Position numbers and translations under genes: made by a program. 5,367 nt of DNA from Opitutaceae bacterium (GTDB lineage Bacteria > Verrucomicrobiota > Verrucomicrobiia > Opitutales > Opitutaceae), in the NCBI GenBank assembly GCA_025352845.1, contig JANXSC010000627.1, positions 1-5,367 on the forward strand, given 5' to 3'. Below are positions 1-5,367 of the stretch, piece by piece; the stretch's first letter is position 1, and each line of letters begins with the position of its first letter. The notes below the pieces were generated by a model that was given only the letters and a program-made list of their open reading frames with translations, was not told the origin of the DNA and made no database searches.

Positions 1-12
1 CTCCTTCCTCGC

Positions 13-483
13 ATGCCCGGCCGCATCACCTCGCTCCTCGCTCCTTCGCGCATCGCCCTGCACGTGCAGAGCACCAAACGCACCGCGGCGCTCAACGAAA
101 TCGCCCGGCTCCTCGACGGCCATCCCGACGTCGCCAACTACGCCGCTTTCTACGACGAACTCCTCGCGCGCGACCGCCTGGACACTACCTGCCTTGGCAA
201 CGCCGTCGCTCTCCCGCACGCCCGCACCGAGCACGTGAAGCAAATCGTGCTCGCCGTCGGCCGCTCCGACGCCGGCATCGCCTTCGACGCCAAAGGCGAG
301 ATCGTGAGACTCTTCTTCGTGCTCGGCACCCCGAAGACCAAGCCCGGCGACTACCTCGCCGTCGTCAGCGCCCTCTGCAAAATCCTGAAAGACCCCTCCG
401 ACCGCGCGACGTTTCTGAACGCCCCGACGCCCGAAGCCTTCATCGCCGCCATCGCTGCGGCAGAGGCGAAGCTGCGGTTGTAG
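13..483 (+). CDS. PTS EIIA-like (PtsN/fructose-type) phosphotransfer protein
   Basis: This 156-residue protein has the size and layout of a stand-alone type-2 EIIA domain (fructose/mannitol/PtsN family). These cytoplasmic proteins accept a phosphoryl group from HPr or NPr on a conserved histidine and pass it to a sugar permease or use it for regulation. The active-site segment is visible as AVALPHART, with His69 the expected phosphorylation site. The preceding LLARDRLDTT matches the family's usual LLxRE...T stretch. The N-terminal ITSLLAPSRIAL also resembles PtsN starts, which supports the ATG at 13. However, the frame is open to the left edge (four codons), so a longer protein or a fusion cannot be excluded. 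No EIIB, EIIC or HPr gene is visible, so sugar transport versus a regulatory PtsN role cannot be decided. I see no clear Shine-Dalgarno sequence. The family call is firm; the substrate is unknown. Confidence 0.88.
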   Translation: MPGRITSLLAPSRIALHVQSTKRTAALNEIARLLDGHPDVANYAAFYDELLARDRLDTTCLGNAVALPHARTEHVKQIVLAVGRSDAGIAFDAKGEIVRLFFVLGTPKTKPGDYLAVVSALCKILKDPSDRATFLNAPTPEAFIAAIAAAEAKLRL

Positions 484-536
484 TCCGAAGGCTATTGAAT
501 CGACCGACGGAGCCCTGCCATCGACCTGCGCAAGCT

Positions 537-559
537 CGAAACGACAGCGGTTCGTTTCG
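537..559. repeat. 8-bp inverted repeat in the spacer upstream of corA
   Basis: CGAAACGA (537-544) and TCGTTTCG (552-559) are perfect inverted arms around a 7-base loop. The direct repeat AAGCTCG flanks the dyad at 532-538 and 562-568. No T-rich run follows, so it does not look like a classical intrinsic terminator for the EIIA gene. It could be a weak hairpin or an operator-like site. The rest of the 484-664 spacer shows no gene and no convincing promoter. Confidence 0.4.
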
Positions 560-664
560 GTAAGCTCGTCACGGCCCGGCAAATATTCGTTAGCTTGGGA
601 TTCGACACGACCCAATCGGCCAACTGAATGGAATCATGCTTCGATCAACGGAATCCATGCGCCC

Positions 665-1633
665 ATGATCCGCTCCTTCATCTTCAGCGATGGCAAACTC
701 GTCGGGCAGGATCTTGAACTCGAGGCCTTGCGCCTCGTCCGGGCTGACAAGGGGCTGCTGCTCTGGGTGGACCTGGACAACCCGACGCCCGAGGAAATCA
801 AAACCATCCTCGAGGGCGTGTTCCAATTTCACCCGCTCGCGATTGAGGACTGCGTCGCACCCAACTCGCTGCCGAAGGTCGAGGACTACGAGGAGTATCT
901 CTTCATCGTCACGCACGCGGTCGATTTCACGCGCACGGAAAAATTCAACACCACCGAGCTCGATCTGTTTCTCGGCAAGGATTACCTCGTCACCTACCAC
1001 ACCGCTCCGCTCCGCTCCGTTTCGACGCTGGTCGACCGCTATGCGAAAAGCGCCGGCGTTGGCCCGCGGGGCCCGGATCGGATCGCCCACACTTTGGTCG
1101 ATCTCCTCGTGGACAACTATGCACCGGTGGTCGAAGAACTCCGCGCCGAACTCGAGGAACTCGAGGAGCACGTGCTCGCCAAGGAGTCGGGGCAGAAGAA
1201 ACTCGTCAACGACCTGCTGCACGTGCGCGGCGACTTCACGCGGCTGCGCACCATCGTGCGCCCGCAGCGCGACGTGATCGGCCGGCTCGCGCGCGGCGAC
1301 TCAAAACTCATCCGCGCAAAACTCCTCCCCTACTTCCGCGATCTCCACGACAACCTCGCGCGGCTCGAGGATACTGCGGCGAGTTACCACGAGCGGCTCA
1401 TGATGGCGTTCGACATTTACCTCAACAAGGCCGCCTTCGAGGCCAACGAGGGGATCAAGTTCCTCACGGCCATCACCGCCGTCACGATCCCCGTGATGGC
1501 GATCGGCACGTGGTTCGGCATGAACTTTGAAAACATGCCCGAACTGAAACATGGCTACCCGTGGGCGATCATCGCCACCATCGTCAGCACGGTGCTGATG
1601 GTGATCTACTTGAAGAAGAAAAAGTGGTTCTAA
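665..1633 (+). CDS. corA: CorA family magnesium/cobalt transporter
   Basis: This 322-residue protein has the complete CorA architecture. A long acidic, helical cytoplasmic domain (about 1-260) includes the conserved region around HPLAIEDC and an EELRAELEELEEHVL helix. Two C-terminal membrane helices follow (about 266-284 and 298-316). The signature GMN motif is at residues 285-287, followed by FENMPEL, the usual selectivity-loop sequence. CorA proteins form homopentameric inner-membrane channels that admit Mg2+ and often Co2+ or Ni2+, and are gated by Mg2+ binding to the cytoplasmic funnel. The tail is a short basic KKKKWF, as is typical. The ATG at 665 gives the expected length. The only nearby upstream ATG (657) is in another frame, and a weak GGA lies about 12 bases upstream. 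It converges on the acetyltransferase gene, with only a repeat element between them. It is probably a single-gene unit, since 181 bases separate it from the EIIA gene. Confidence 0.95.
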   Translation: MIRSFIFSDGKLVGQDLELEALRLVRADKGLLLWVDLDNPTPEEIKTILEGVFQFHPLAIEDCVAPNSLPKVEDYEEYLFIVTHAVDFTRTEKFNTTELDLFLGKDYLVTYHTAPLRSVSTLVDRYAKSAGVGPRGPDRIAHTLVDLLVDNYAPVVEELRAELEELEEHVLAKESGQKKLVNDLLHVRGDFTRLRTIVRPQRDVIGRLARGDSKLIRAKLLPYFRDLHDNLARLEDTAASYHERLMMAFDIYLNKAAFEANEGIKFLTAITAVTIPVMAIGTWFGMNFENMPELKHGYPWAIIATIVSTVLMVIYLKKKKWF

Positions 1634-1720
1634 GTGTAAGGCGGGGTCTCCCTACCCCGCCGTCCGAGGGCTTGCGGTAGCGTTTCACTCCCGGCGGGGT
1701 TCGGCGACCCCGCCCTACAC
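1634..1720. repeat. REP/BIME-like paired palindromic element between convergent genes
   Basis: Two hairpins share the same 8-bp stem. GGCGGGGT (1640-1647) pairs with ACCCCGCC (1654-1661) around a 6-base loop, and GGCGGGGT (1693-1700) pairs with ACCCCGCC (1707-1714) around TCGGCG. The outer ends also mirror each other: GTGTAAGGCGGGGT at 1634-1647 against the complement of 1707-1720, with one mismatch in 14. The whole is therefore a larger inverted pair, like a bacterial interspersed mosaic element. It begins at the base after the corA TAA. Its right arm overlaps the GNAT stop codon (1715-1717). No T-tracts follow the stems, but such elements can act as bidirectional mRNA 3' ends. Other copies in the genome would be expected but are not in this window. 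Confidence 0.75.
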
Positions 1721-2305
1721 TCGCGCCATCGATTGTCCCAGCCGCGCCTTCACCGCCGGCCACTCCGCGGCGACGATGGAAAAAATCACCGAGTCGCGCA
1801 CCCAGCCGTCGGGCATGATCATGTGCGAGCGCAGCACGCCCTCGCGCACCGCGCCGAGCCGCGCGATGGCGGCCTGCGAGCGCTCGTTGCGCGCATCGGT
1901 CTTCAACTGCACGCGGTTCATGCCGAGCGTCTCGAACGCGTGGCGCAGGAGCAGGAATTTGCACTCGGTGTTAAGCGCGCTCCGCCACGCAAATTTCGCC
2001 AGCCACGTGTAACCGATCTCCACGCGGCGGTGCGCTGCCGAGTAGTCGAAGAGTGTCGTGCCGCCCACCGCCTCGCCCCGCGCGAGATCGACGATCGCAA
2101 AGGCCGCCAGCTCGCCGCGCGCGTGCATCGGCATGACTGTCTCGCTCCACGCGCGCACTGACTCCCGCGGGTCCGGGCGCTTCGAGGGCATCCAGAGCCA
2201 TAATTCGGCATCCGCACCGTGGCGGGTGAGCGCGTCGAGATGCGTGGCCGCGAGCGGCTCCAGCCGCACATGGCGGCCGGCGAGTGTGATGGGGGAAAGT
2301 TTCAT
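1715..2305 (-). CDS. GNAT family N-acetyltransferase (RimJ/RimL-like)
   Basis: This 196-residue protein fits the Acetyltransf_3 (RimJ/RimL-like) branch of the GNAT superfamily. These enzymes move an acetyl group from acetyl-CoA to an amine, such as a protein N-terminus, a small molecule or an antibiotic. The start reads ITLAGRHVRLEPL, then the beta strands around residues 66-101 carry GGTTLFDYS and HRRVEIGYTWL. The core WRSALNTECKFLLLRHAFE (107-125) is followed by LGMNRVQLKTDARNERSQ (127-144) and AIARLGAVREGVLR (146-159), the most conserved stretch of this subfamily, where the acetyl-CoA pyrophosphate loop and following helix sit. The real substrate cannot be told. The ATG at 2305 gives full length; no strong ribosome binding site is visible. 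The gene is divergent from the peptidase gene (65 bp apart) and convergent with corA. Its last codon and TAG stop lie in the REP-like repeat, so the C-terminal end may have been set by that element. Confidence 0.92.
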   Translation of the reverse strand: MKLSPITLAGRHVRLEPLAATHLDALTRHGADAELWLWMPSKRPDPRESVRAWSETVMPMHARGELAAFAIVDLARGEAVGGTTLFDYSAAHRRVEIGYTWLAKFAWRSALNTECKFLLLRHAFETLGMNRVQLKTDARNERSQAAIARLGAVREGVLRSHMIMPDGWVRDSVIFSIVAAEWPAVKARLGQSMARV

Positions 2306-2312
2306 GGGCTGA

Positions 2313-2336
2313 AAGCGGCGTCCCGATTCGCCGCTT
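2313..2336. promoter_or_regulatory. Inverted repeat in the divergent GNAT/M28 spacer (possible operator)
   Basis: AAGCGGCG (2313-2320) and CGCCGCTT (2329-2336) are perfect inverted arms around an 8-base spacer. They lie 8 bases upstream of the GNAT start and 34 bases upstream of the preferred M28 start. The whole divergent spacer is only 65 bp, so promoters for both genes must be in or next to it. The symmetry could be a shared operator or a 5'-UTR hairpin. I could not assign -35 and -10 boxes. Confidence 0.35.
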
Positions 2337-2370
2337 GAGTCACGGTGCGTGCAACGAAATTCTCCCGCCC

Positions 2371-3754
2371 ATGCGCACAGTGCTCCGACTCGCCCTGGCC
2401 TTCAGTTCGTTGGTCTGCTTCGTCCGCGCGCAAACGCCCGCAGCGGAAGAGGCCGCGTTGCGCGCGTTCTTCAGCGAGGCGCTTGGCCGTGGCCAGGCCT
2501 TCGGCAATCGGAACGCACTCGTGGCGCAGCATCCAGGCCGACTCGCCGGTTCAAAAAATCTCAAGGGCGCCGTGGAGTGGGCGGAAAAAACTCTCGGCAC
2601 CCTCGGCCTCGATCGCGTTTACAAACAGGACGTGCTCGTGCCGCATTGGGAGCGCGGCGAAAAAGAAATGGTCACGATGCTCGCTGGCGGCTCGATTGTT
2701 GCGCTCAACGCGTTCGCCCTCGGCGGCTCGGAGCCCACTCCGACCGGCGGGATCATGGCCGAGGTCGTCGAGGTGCAGTCGCTCGATGAGGTCGCGACTC
2801 TCGGCCGCGAAAAAATCGCCGGCAAAATTGTGTTCTACAATCGGCCGATGGATCCGGCGACCGTGAATCCCGGCACTGCCTACGGAGCCGCCGTCGACCA
2901 ACGCAGTCGGGGCGCTTCCGCCGCCGCGCGCCAGGGCGCCGTCGCTGTTCTCGTCCGCTCGATGACGCACGCGCTCGACGACCTGCCGCACACCGGCGGC
3001 ATGACCTACGCGCCGGACGCCCCGCGCATTCCCGCCGCCGCGATCTCGACGCTCGCGGCCAACAAACTCAGCGCCGCCCTAAAAGGCGCGGCCCGCGTCC
3101 GCGTGGGCCTCAAGCTCTACTCGCGCTGGCTGCCCGATGCGCCGTCGCACAACGTCATCGGTGAAATCCGCGGCTCGGAGTTTCCCGCCGAGATCATCCT
3201 CATCGGCGGCCATCTCGATTCGTGGGACGTCGCGCCCGGCGCGCACGACAACCGGCGCCGGCGTCGTGCAATCGATCGAGGTGCTGCGGCTTTTCCGCGC
3301 GCTGGGGCTCACGCCGCGCCACACCCTGCGCTGCGTGCTTTTCACGAACGAGGAAAACGGCCTGCGCGGCTCGATCGCCTACGCGGCGGCGGCAAAGGAG
3401 AAAAAAGAAAAGCACCTCCTCGCGATCGAGACTGACAACGGCGGATTTCAACCGCGCGGTTTCAATCTCGGCAGCACGCAGGGCGATCTCCACGCGCGCG
3501 CGAACCAGCGCTGGGCGGCGCTCTTCGCGCCCTATGGCCTGCATACATTCGTCAAGGGTTCGGGTGGTGCCGATGTGAGTTCGCTGCTGACGCAGGGCGT
3601 GCCCGTCGCCGGCCTCACGCCCGACTCGCAACGCTACTTTGACTATCATCACACCACCGCCGACTCGCTCGACAAGGTGAACCCGCGCGAGCTTCATCTC
3701 GGTGCCGCCGCGCTCGCCTCACTTGTGTGGCTGGCCGACACGCAGGGTCTTTAG
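2371..3754 (+). pseudogene. Secreted M28-family metallopeptidase with PA domain, frameshifted
   Basis: Read through one frame change, this is a 460-residue zinc aminopeptidase/carboxypeptidase-like M28 enzyme. Residues 1-20 form a signal peptide (MRT, a hydrophobic core, then VRA before QTP), which favours the ATG at 2371 over an upstream TTG at 2335. A protease-associated (PA) insert covers about 120-245. The peptidase domain runs from SHNVIGEI (259) to near the end. Expected metal and catalytic positions are all present: His281 in GGHLDSWD, Asp293 in AHDN, Glu327-Glu328 in TNEENG, Asp355 in ETDNGG and His427 in YHHTTAD. The first frame ends after Asn294; the second resumes with GAGVVQSIEVLR, exactly the family continuation, once a single C at 3252/3253 is skipped. 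Unshifted, translation stops at 3435 and lacks Glu, Asp and His, so it would be inactive. Export and peptide trimming are the likely role if intact. It may be a recent pseudogene or a base-call error. Confidence 0.88.
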
Positions 3755-3922
3755 GCAAGCACCAGCGCCGTGTCTTCGGTCGGCCCGGCCAAAAAAGTGG
3801 AGGATCGAAATCCAACAGGTGCAGCCTCGGCCGGAACCGCTTCCAGACCAAGCTTCACTCAGCATGAAATCCGACCCTCCGCCACAAGGTTGGCCGACCG
3901 GTTTCGAAATGCAGCCCGCCAA

Positions 3923-3942
3923 ACTACCGGAATTCCGGTAGT
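3923..3942. repeat. Perfect 20-bp palindrome
   Basis: ACTACCGGAATTCCGGTAGT equals its own reverse complement over all 20 bases with no spacer. The symmetry ends there: the flanking A at 3922 and C at 3943 do not pair. A TTGACA hexamer starts 8 bases downstream. Such a spacer-free dyad fits a homodimeric regulator operator or a specialised recombination or repeat site better than an RNA hairpin, which needs a loop. No regulator gene is adjacent. Confidence 0.7.
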
Positions 3943-3981
3943 CACGGAATTTGACATCCTTCCCGGATTCGCATTAACGCG

Positions 3982-4008
3982 CCGGGTTCGCTGCGAAGCG
4001 AACGCCGG
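3982..4008. repeat. Strong hairpin, 11-bp stem with a one-base bulge
   Basis: GTTCGCT (3986-3992) pairs with AGCGAAC (3997-4003) around the tetraloop GCGA. The stem extends by four pairs, CCGG (3982-3985) with CCGG (4005-4008), with G4004 bulged. The loop GCGA is of the stable GNRA type. No T-run follows, so it is not an obvious rho-independent terminator. It could be another REP-type element or a structured remnant. Confidence 0.6.
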
Positions 4009-4037
4009 AAACACCATCGTCCCCCGCGGGCGGGCGC

Positions 4038-4735
4038 ATCTCACTTTCTTGCCCACGCCGCAGTTTTCAAGGGCGCGGCTCGTCCGCGCCCGGTTGACGG
4101 AAAGTCCCGCCCGATACGCGCCACCCCAAGAGCGATCCTGCCGCACAGGCCGCGTGGAAAAAAACTCCCGAAAAGACTGGCGGCCCTCGTAACGCCCGCA
4201 GCCGTGCAGGGCCGGCGCGTGCGGCTGATGTTTCAGGACGAGGCGCGGTTCGGCCGCAGGGTGCGCCGCCGCCGCCGCGCCCAGTCGTGGCCAATTGTTA
4301 CGAACGGGAGTTTGTCTACGTTTACGGCGCCGTCAGCCCGTGCGACGGCGAACTGGACTGGATGATCCGCCCGAAGATGAACACCGTGCGCATGGGCGAA
4401 TACTTGGCCCAAGTCCAACAGGCGCATGCGGACGAGTTCATCGTCATGGTCGTCGATGGGGCCGGCTCGCATGTCTCGAAGGAACTCGTGGTGCCGGAGA
4501 ATATTCCTCTGCCGCGCCTGCCGCCCTATGCCCCGGAATTGAATCCGCAGGAGCACGTCTGGGACGAAATCCGGGAAAAAGAATTTCCCAACCGCGTGTT
4601 CGCCGACTTGGCCAGCGTTACGCGCCAGCTCAAGCAGGGCCTGCCTCGCCTAGACGCAGAAACCCAGCGCCGGCGCAGTCTTACCGCGTGGCCCTGGATG
4701 GTTAGTCTCAACTTGAAAGCGCATCAGAATGAGAT
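4038..4735 (+). mobile_element. Degenerate IS630-family insertion sequence remnant
   Basis: The stretch is defined by the broken IS630-type transposase it carries. Proposed ends are weak. ATCTCACTTTCTTGCCC (4038-4054) and the complement of 4719-4735, ATCTCATTCTGATGCGC, match at 12 of 17 positions without gaps and could be the terminal inverted repeats. TTTCAAG follows a little further in at both ends. The TA target duplication expected for IS630 elements is not seen. An intact element of this family is usually about 1.1 kb, and this one is about 0.7 kb, so roughly the first third of the transposase is gone. The presence of the element is well supported; its boundaries are not. Confidence 0.6.
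4101..4735 (+). pseudogene. IS630-family DDE transposase, 5'-truncated with two frame breaks
   Basis: The product resembles the C-terminal two-thirds of IS630/Tc1-type cut-and-paste transposases. It must be read in three pieces. Positions 4101-4163 give KVPPDTRHPKSDPAAQAAWKK. About 4165-4257, one frame on, gives KLPKRLAALV then RLMFQDEARFGR, with the first catalytic Asp at 4237-4239. From 4278, back in the first frame, come RPVVANCYEREFVYVYGAV and DGELDWMI, then VMVVDGAGSH with the second Asp (4455-4457) and APELNPQEHVWDE with the catalytic Glu (4551-4553). The 32-residue step between these last two matches relatives as I know them. The helix-turn-helix N-terminus is missing, and a TGA at 4095 closes the first frame upstream. 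No stop follows SLTAWPWM near 4700. The frame breaks sit at an A7 run (4158-4164) and a (CGC)5 tract (4264-4278). The element is almost certainly inactive. Confidence 0.85.
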
Positions 4736-4757
4736 CCGTCGCTGCGGGCCGGCGACC

Positions 4758-5367
4758 TCACACGGCCTTCACGCGTCCGCTCGAATCGCCGATGCGCTCC
4801 AAGCCCGTGACCCCCATCCGATCCGTCATGCTGAGGAAGAGGTTGCTCATCGGCTGGCCGCCAATCTGAGAATAACGGCCGGGCGTGAGCGTGCCACCTC
4901 CGCCACCGGCGAGGATAATCGGGAGATTGTGGTGCGTGTGGCGGTTGCCGTCGGAGTTGCCGCTGCCGTAAACGATCATCGAGTTGTGCAGGATCGAATG
5001 GCCGTCGGGATCTTTCTTCTCGTCGATTTTTTTGAGGAAGCGCGCGAAGCGCTCCATGTAATAGCGGTCGATGCGGCCGACCTTTTCCATGAGTTCCTCG
5101 TTGTTGCGATGGTGCGAACAGTAGTGATGGCCCTCGGGGATTCCGATTTGCGGGTAGGCGCGGTTGCTGCCGTCGCCGGCGAGCAGCAGGGTCGAGACAC
5201 GCGTCGAGTCGGTCTCAAAGGCCAGCGCAAGCAGGTCGAACATCAGGTCCATATGCTCGCCATAATTGGCCGGGATGCCGGCGGGCGTGTCCGCGTGCGG
5301 ATCGGGGAGCGCGCCGAATTTCTCCGTGCGCTGGATGCGCTGCTCGATTTCGCGGACGCCGGTGAGG
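4758..5367 (-). CDS. DUF1552 domain-containing protein, C-terminal part (cut by the window edge)
   Basis: The visible 202 residues are the C-terminal half of a DUF1552 protein; the gene enters from the right edge with no start inside the window. Reading from the edge, LTGVREIEQRIQRTEKFG leads into IPANYGEHMDLMFDLLALAF, then GDGSNRAYPQIGIPEGHHY and CSHHRNN, NSMIVYGSGNSDGNRHTHHN, LPIILAGGGGGTLTPGRY and finally PMSNLFLSMTDRMGV. These conserved His/Asp/Asn-rich blocks are characteristic of the family. DUF1552 proteins are common in Planctomycetota and Verrucomicrobiota, are usually exported (often by a Tat signal, here out of view), and are commonly encoded beside a large DUF1592/DUF1588/DUF1585 cytochrome-like protein, which would lie beyond the right edge. 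The biochemical function is not established; similarity to DUF1501/alkaline-phosphatase-like proteins is sometimes noted. The in-frame ATG at 5252 is internal, not the start. The TGA stop (4758-4760) is 22 bases from the proposed IS end. Confidence 0.92.
   Translation of the reverse strand, partial: LTGVREIEQRIQRTEKFGALPDPHADTPAGIPANYGEHMDLMFDLLALAFETDSTRVSTLLLAGDGSNRAYPQIGIPEGHHYCSHHRNNEELMEKVGRIDRYYMERFARFLKKIDEKKDPDGHSILHNSMIVYGSGNSDGNRHTHHNLPIILAGGGGGTLTPGRYSQIGGQPMSNLFLSMTDRMGVTGLERIGDSSGRVKAV

Larger units (their letters stand above)
3755..4037. other. Stretch without a recognisable gene, rich in palindromes
   Basis: Between the M28 stop and the IS remnant I see no protein with family-like sequence on either strand. 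The open frames here are composition-driven and unrecognisable. The stretch holds the 20-bp palindrome at 3923-3942, a TTGACA hexamer at 3951-3956 without a good -10 partner, and a stable hairpin at 3982-4008. A 9-base pair of distant inverted arms also occurs, CGGTCGGCC at 3777-3785 and its complement at 3892-3900. It may contain decayed insertion or gene debris. Confidence 0.5.

Noticed and set aside
590..1222. Long minus-strand open frame of 210 codons opposite corA
   Set aside because: It lies almost wholly antisense to a clear CorA gene. Its residues are mirror products of CorA codons with no family motif, as expected at high GC.
2335..2370. TTG at 2335 as the M28 start
   Set aside because: It would add 12 polar residues before the signal peptide and overlap the dyad arm. 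The ATG at 2371 gives a standard signal peptide.
3137..3253. ATG at 3137 as the start of a separate second peptidase gene
   Set aside because: From 3137 to 3253 this frame reads Arg/Ser-rich nonsense, while the other frame carries SHNVIGEI and GGHLDSWD. Only after 3254 does this frame match M28.
3755..3800. CGGCCCGGCC followed by six A after the M28 stop as an intrinsic terminator
   Set aside because: The GC part does not form a proper stem-loop, and an A-run on the plus strand is the wrong polarity for termination of the plus-strand gene.
3951..3979. Sigma-70 promoter built on TTGACA at 3951
   Set aside because: At 15-17 base spacing the possible -10 sequences (ATTAAC, TTAACG and similar) match the consensus poorly, and no intact gene follows. 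It is mentioned only as context for the palindrome.
3770..4192. Plus-strand open frame of 140 codons starting with GTG after the M28 gene
   Set aside because: It has no recognisable motif and no ribosome binding site, crosses palindromes, and ends in the wrong frame of the transposase remnant.
4295..4705. Plus-strand 136-codon frame starting within the transposase
   Set aside because: It is a shifted reading of the transposase segment that carries the DGAGSH and ELNPQEHVW motifs in another frame.
1..5367. A new defence, CRISPR, tRNA or rRNA system
   Set aside because: No regularly spaced repeats, no tRNA- or rRNA-like sequence, and no nuclease, helicase or toxin-antitoxin motifs were seen on either strand.

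Overview
The window is GC-rich bacterial DNA. It looks most like a Verrucomicrobiota chromosome, probably near the Opitutaceae. This is an inference from three things: a DUF1552 gene (a family mostly found in Planctomycetota and Verrucomicrobiota), GC-rich REP-type palindromes between genes, and a strong avoidance of TTA, CTA and TCA codons that leaves antisense frames open. No search was run, so the taxonomy is provisional.

Left half (1-2305): a PTS EIIA-like phosphoacceptor protein (13-483, +) is followed by a 181-bp spacer with a small dyad, then a complete CorA-type divalent cation channel (665-1633, +). CorA converges on a RimJ/RimL-like GNAT acetyltransferase (1715-2305, -). The 81 bases between their stop codons are entirely a two-hairpin REP/BIME-like element, which also supplies the GNAT stop codon.

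Middle (2306-3754): a 65-bp divergent spacer with an 8+8 inverted repeat separates the GNAT gene from a secreted M28-family metallopeptidase (2371-3754, +). All five expected metal or catalytic positions are present, but one extra C at 3252/3253 breaks the gene between the bridging Asp and the catalytic Glu. It is either a fresh pseudogene or a sequencing error at a GC palindrome.

Right half (3755-5367): about 280 bases without a recognisable gene hold a perfect 20-bp palindrome and an 11-bp-stem hairpin. A decayed IS630-family insertion sequence follows (about 4038-4735). Its transposase lacks the N-terminal DNA-binding part and has two frame breaks, although the D-D-E residues remain. The window ends in the C-terminal 202 residues of a DUF1552 protein (4758 to the right edge, -), whose stop codon lies 22 bases from the IS remnant.

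The genes do not form a pathway: signalling/transport, ion uptake, acetylation, peptidolysis and a planctomycete-type secreted protein sit side by side. I found no convincing new multi-gene system. The points that deserve a second look are the M28 frameshift, the REP pair fitted exactly between two stop codons, the unclaimed palindromes near 3923-4008, and the layout of the broken transposase.
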